A stretch of DNA of 64,000 nucleotides, taken from NCBI GenBank assembly GCA_021325655.1, contig JAJPGT010000041.1, positions 1 through 64,000 of the forward strand, written 5' to 3'. A model generated the notes under the pieces. The model saw nothing but the letters and a program-made list of their open reading frames with translations. It had not been told where the DNA came from and made no database searches. A program made the translations under genes and the position numbers. Of the stretch, positions 60,797 through 64,000 are shown in pieces. How positions within the stretch are numbered: the first letter of the stretch is position 1; each line of letters starts with the position of its first letter. This DNA comes from Pseudomonadota bacterium. GTDB taxonomy: Bacteria; Chloroflexota; UBA6077; JAJPGT01.

Positions 60797-63049
60797 CTAA
60801 GTGGCCGGCTCGACGAGCTCCAAGCGCTGGTTGACCGGCACGTTGGTGACGACCTGCGTTCGCCCGCTCGGCCAGTGCACCTCGATCTTGTCGACCTGCT
60901 CGGCGCTTCCCACCCCCCACAGCAGCGCTGGCTCGCCACTGGACAGGTCACTCCAGCCCGCCTGGAGCATCTGCGTCTGCTCGGTCTGAGTGCTGCCGTC
61001 TGTCCTGGCCCAGAGGTGCACAACCGCGCCAATCCCAAACGAGTTGGAGCCGGTATGGTCGAGCACCTGGCGGCCCTTCAGGGCCAGCTTCAGCCAGTGG
61101 TTGCTCCCGCCGGGGTTCACGAAGGCGTAGAGCGGGCCAGGGTGGTCCTGCTCCTTGTAGCGGTCGTCCGCCTTGGTACCCGTGGTTCCAACCAAGATGT
61201 CCGGGTAGCCATCGTTGTTGAGGTCGGCGTACGTCACCCCCTTGGCCGGGTCGCGCATCTGGATGTTGAAGCCCTCGCCGGTCTCGTAGTTGGCGGTGGG
61301 GATCAGCAGCATGTGCGTCTCCACCGTCACGTCGTCGAAGTGCCAATTGCCGCGATTGAGCAGCATCCGGCCGGCACCGGGGAACAGGTCGGCGATCCCG
61401 TCAAAGAAGCCGCCTTTGAGGTCCCCGGCGAAGTACAGGTCCGGCCTGCCATCGTTGTTGATGTCTGGAGCCACCGTGCCGAAGCAGAACTCGTAGGCCT
61501 CCAGCCCGCTCGGCCGGCGGTTGGCCGGGTTGACCTTGGTCGGATCCAGCGCAGTGGGTGGGAACTTGTAGCTGGGCCGCACCTCGACGGCGGCGGCGAT
61601 GTTGGTCAGATCCGCGACGTCGCCATAGCCCTGGATGTGATCCACCCCGTTGTTGCGAAACAGCGCCAGGGTGTGGTTCGAATGCGTGTAGCGCACCCCC
61701 CAGGTAGGCGCGATGACATCCTCATTGTGCTGCTGGTTGACCAGCACGTCCGAGCCCATGTTGCTGGCGAAGAAGTCCAGTCGGCCACTCCCGCTCCAGT
61801 CTGCGAAGCTGAGGCCCATCCAGGAGCCGATTTTGTCCAGGCCCGAAAGGTGGGTGACGTCGGTGAAATGCGGGATCCCCTGTGCATCGGTGCCGTCATT
61901 CCGGAACAGGTAGAGGTAGCCCTGGTCGGAGGCAACCAGAATGTCTGGCTTGCCGTCCTCGTTAAAGTCCCAGAATGCAGCGGTGTGGCTGATGCTGCGG
62001 TCCTCGCCCGCCTGCCGCCCCGCCCGGTCACGCAAGGTTGGATCGAAGGCGCTCTTGGGAACCCCGTCGTTGTCGTAGAACGGCATTGGCGGCGTGCCCA
62101 CGCCGGCCTGGTCGGTCACATCCGTGAAGGTGCCGTCGCGGTTGTTCAGGTACAGCGTGTTGCGGGCACCGTTGAAGTGCGGCTTCCAGAAGCCGAGGAA
62201 GCCCGGCGAGGCGAAGTTCGAAACATACAGGTCGAGGTAGCCGTCGCCATTGACGTCCGCGGCCGCAGCGCTGAAGGAGGTGTGGGTGTCCCCCACGCCC
62301 GCGTGCTCGGTGACGTCAGTGAAGGTCCCGTCATGGTTGTTGTGGTACAGCGTGTTGCGCGCGTTGTCAGTCCCATAGCGGGGGTCCAGCCCATCCTTCA
62401 CCCCTGGCCGATTGGTCACATACAGGTCCAGCCAGCCGTCGTTGTCGTAGTCGAACGCAACGCAGCCGGCACCGGCGTGCTTGGGGTCACCATCCAGCAC
62501 TCCGGCCTGCGCGGCCACGTCGCGGAAGACGTTGTTGCCCTCGTTGTGGTACAGCGCGTTGCCGCCGGGATTGGGCAGGAACAGGTCGACCCGTCCGTCG
62601 TTGTCGTAGTCGAACGCGCAGATCCCCGGCCCCTGGCCACCACGCTGGCCGAACGGCGGGATGAAAGTCGGGGCGATATTGGTGAAGGGCTGGACGTCGG
62701 CGACCGGCGCCAGCGCGGGCATCACCATCTGGATCTCGCGGATATCACCCTGCTGCTGGCGGGCAGTCGCGTTGCGGGCCACCTCATCCTTGAGCTGGCT
62801 CTTGTCCTGGCCCACGCTGAAGAAGGAGATACCGAACAGGCTGTACGTCAACTGGTTCGACGTGTCTTTCAAGACCTGCTTGAAGCCGACCCCACCCTCC
62901 CTTTGGGCGTCCCCGCCCGGCCGGGCAACCACCAGGGCAACGCCCAGCGCGCCGAGGATGATCCCGGCCATTCCGGCCCCACCCACCACGCCGATCAGAC
63001 CCGCGGCACGCCGCGAGAGGCGCGGGTGGGACAGAGGAACGAATGCCAT
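60797..63049 (-). CDS. FG-GAP/VCBS repeat protein with C-terminal ASPIC/UnbV domain (CRTAC1-like)
   Basis: 750 residues from ATG 63047-63049 (GGAGGGAG upstream). One membrane helix near residues 15-38 anchors an outward domain. About seven FG-GAP/VCBS blades carry Ca-binding loops such as DYDNDGRVDLF, DYDNDGWLDLY, DVNGDGYLDLY and DINNDGRPDLY, forming a beta-propeller. The C-terminus is ASPIC/UnbV: SFGIGAVVHLWARTDG, then ALLWGVGSAEQVDKIEVHWPSGRTQ. Such proteins are calcium-dependent extracellular binding proteins. It is the first gene of an operon with the copper lipoprotein, so it may bind the substrate of that enzyme. Confidence 0.9.
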   Translation of the reverse strand: MAFVPLSHPRLSRRAAGLIGVVGGAGMAGIILGALGVALVVARPGGDAQREGGVGFKQVLKDTSNQLTYSLFGISFFSVGQDKSQLKDEVARNATARQQQGDIREIQMVMPALAPVADVQPFTNIAPTFIPPFGQRGGQGPGICAFDYDNDGRVDLFLPNPGGNALYHNEGNNVFRDVAAQAGVLDGDPKHAGAGCVAFDYDNDGWLDLYVTNRPGVKDGLDPRYGTDNARNTLYHNNHDGTFTDVTEHAGVGDTHTSFSAAAADVNGDGYLDLYVSNFASPGFLGFWKPHFNGARNTLYLNNRDGTFTDVTDQAGVGTPPMPFYDNDGVPKSAFDPTLRDRAGRQAGEDRSISHTAAFWDFNEDGKPDILVASDQGYLYLFRNDGTDAQGIPHFTDVTHLSGLDKIGSWMGLSFADWSGSGRLDFFASNMGSDVLVNQQHNEDVIAPTWGVRYTHSNHTLALFRNNGVDHIQGYGDVADLTNIAAAVEVRPSYKFPPTALDPTKVNPANRRPSGLEAYEFCFGTVAPDINNDGRPDLYFAGDLKGGFFDGIADLFPGAGRMLLNRGNWHFDDVTVETHMLLIPTANYETGEGFNIQMRDPAKGVTYADLNNDGYPDILVGTTGTKADDRYKEQDHPGPLYAFVNPGGSNHWLKLALKGRQVLDHTGSNSFGIGAVVHLWARTDGSTQTEQTQMLQAGWSDLSSGEPALLWGVGSAEQVDKIEVHWPSGRTQVVTNVPVNQRLELVEPAT

Positions 63050-63564
63050 CAACTCCCTCCTGTCACCCAAGATCGCCCCTTCCCGAGCTCCCGTCCTCGG
63101 GAAGCGCCCCACGGTAAGACAGCGCGCGGGGCCAACGCGGGAAGCAGGCTGCGCATGAGTCTATGCGGGGAGCGACCACGCGACGATGGGGAGAACGGCC
63201 CAGATTCGTGGATCGAACGACGTATCTTTCGGCGCTTGGCCTGTCCGCAAGCTCACGTCGTGGAGAGGGAGGCGTGGACGCCACAGCCAGGGGGAGTGTC
63301 CCGGGGTGTGTGAGGGGGTCGCACGAGGGGACGGCCACCGCGTGGTTCTCGCGGGTTGTCCAGACATCGAGGCGGACGACACGCTGGCCGACGAACTGCA
63401 GGCCGGTGCCCCGGTCGCTCCCCAGCCAGCCGCCGGCAGCGAGCTGGGCCAGGAGGGCGCGCTTAAGTGTCGACGCGGGAACGACACGGAATGGGGCCCA
63501 TTCCGTGTCGTCCAGCCTCAGGGTACAAGCTCCCAGGGCCCCGACCGCCCGCGGTCTGCCAGGA
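63050..63564. other. 515-bp gap containing a 31-bp palindrome
   Basis: No convincing gene on either strand. It holds the promoter side of the CRTAC1-like operon and the dyad at 63481-63511. Confidence 0.5.
63481..63511. repeat. 31-bp near-perfect palindrome
   Basis: ACGACACGGAATGGG (63481-63495) and CCCATTCCGTGTCGT (63497-63511) are exact reverse complements around a single G. On the minus strand it lies 53 nt after the stop of the gene at 63565, so it could terminate that gene. No T-tract follows. Its length and lack of a loop also fit a protein-binding site. Confidence 0.65.
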
Positions 63565-63792
63565 TCATCGCCCTGGACGAATCAGCTTGTGGTACAGGCC
63601 GAACAGCAGAAACGTCGGTGGCCATTGGCCGACGAAGATCGACCAGGTGTCGCGGCCCATCAGCCGCAAGAGAGCCGAGAGCCCGATCGACGCCAGTGCT
63701 GCCCAGTACCAGGTCTCCTCTGGGATGTTGTCGGTGACGCGGAAGTATTCCCGCTGCGATTGCTCAACCTGCTGCGCCGATGTGTTCTCCAT
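63565..63792 (-). CDS. Small membrane protein, function unknown
   Basis: 75 residues from ATG 63790-63792 (GGAGG 5 nt upstream; ATG 63804 is an alternative). An N-terminal hydrophilic part (QQVEQSQREYFRVTDNIPEE) is followed by two hydrophobic segments (WYWAALASIGLSALLRLM and WSIFVGQWPPTFLLFGLYHKL). Typical coding composition. It is transcribed toward the CRTAC1-like operon, about 500 bp upstream of it. Confidence 0.65.
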   Translation of the reverse strand: MENTSAQQVEQSQREYFRVTDNIPEETWYWAALASIGLSALLRLMGRDTWSIFVGQWPPTFLLFGLYHKLIRPGR

Positions 63793-64000
63793 GCGAACCT
63801 CCATAGGGTAGTGTGCACGCCGAGTCGTGCCGCATGGTGCACGTCCGGTGCCGTGCCCCCGGCCCCTGATGGCTCAGCCGATCCGCGGCTGTCGGTGCCC
63901 GTGCGCCGCGGTCGAGCAGTTCAGCGCGGCGCACCAGAGCCGCTGAGGTGTCGAGCCGACCAGCCGGGTGCTACGGAGTGGCTCGGGGCCTATCTGTCAT
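63793..64000. other. Window end, no gene seen
   Basis: About 200 bp upstream of the small membrane protein with no open frame of note; it probably holds that gene's promoter. Confidence 0.4.

Noticed and set aside
60875-63313. An 812-codon plus-strand open frame
   Set aside because: Antisense to the CRTAC1-like gene, whose repeats and ribosome site are clear; the antisense product has no recognisable domain.
1-64000. CRISPR arrays, tRNA or rRNA genes, insertion sequences
   Set aside because: Intergenic stretches were read for regular spaced repeats, cloverleaf-like segments and transposase motifs; none was convincing.

Overview
The window is GC-rich (roughly 70% by eye) and densely coding. 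It has GTG/TTG starts, many GT-C membrane glycosyltransferases, several ABC operons and no rRNA, tRNA or CRISPR that I can see. Gene style (DUF917/hydantoinase clusters, proline-rich SBP lipoprotein linkers, a CcdA-containing mer operon) suggests a Chloroflexota bacterium of the Thermomicrobia/Sphaerobacter kind. This is an inference from gene content, not a phylogenetic result.

Layout. (1) 1-15.4 kb is a surface-glycan locus: the tail of a NodU-type carbamoyltransferase, two DegT/DnrJ/EryC1 sugar aminotransferases, a GtrB-like GT2 and four large polytopic GT-C-like proteins, one of them fused to a C-terminal RCC1-repeat domain. It is interrupted at 6.8-8.4 kb by an AT-richer pair: a phage virion-like protein and a TIM-barrel glycoside hydrolase. 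(2) 15.4-22.3 kb holds a GH1 glycosidase split by what reads as a circularly permuted amino-acid-binding (SBP_bac_3) domain, then a DUF362 protein, an NAD-dependent epimerase with a membrane tail, a CPBP-family membrane protein and small proteins. (3) 22.7-28.0 kb is a mercury/organomercury resistance operon: CmtR-type ArsR sensor with an operator, MerB, MerA, a MerF-like transporter, two TlpA-like thioredoxins and CcdA. A LivH-LivM fusion permease without partner genes follows. (4) 30.4-36.2 kb has NAD synthetase, two SDR enzymes and a family-1 encapsulin operon. The encapsulin's upstream partner is an unrecognised protein with a cargo-loading-like motif at its N-terminus. (5) 36.5-53.2 kb is a long same-strand catabolic cluster: GntR regulator, hydantoin/Asp-Glu racemase, Pot-type ABC importer, hydantoinase-A-like ATPase-fold protein, four DUF917 paralogs, DUF6092-like protein, nitroreductase, nitrilase-superfamily hydrolase, DUF1177, AroM-like and an MBL-fold protein. 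It looks like uptake and breakdown of a cyclic amide or hydantoin-like compound. (6) 53.6-57.5 kb is a ribose-type sugar ABC importer. (7) 58.4-63.8 kb, mainly minus strand, holds a sigma-region-4/alpha-CTD-like regulator and an exported operon: an FG-GAP/ASPIC-UnbV (CRTAC1-like) protein, a PHM-like type II copper lipoprotein and a secreted membrane-anchored protein.

The most unusual items are the GH1/permuted-SBP chimera, the encapsulin with an N-terminally tagged unknown cargo, and the DUF917-rich hydantoin cluster.
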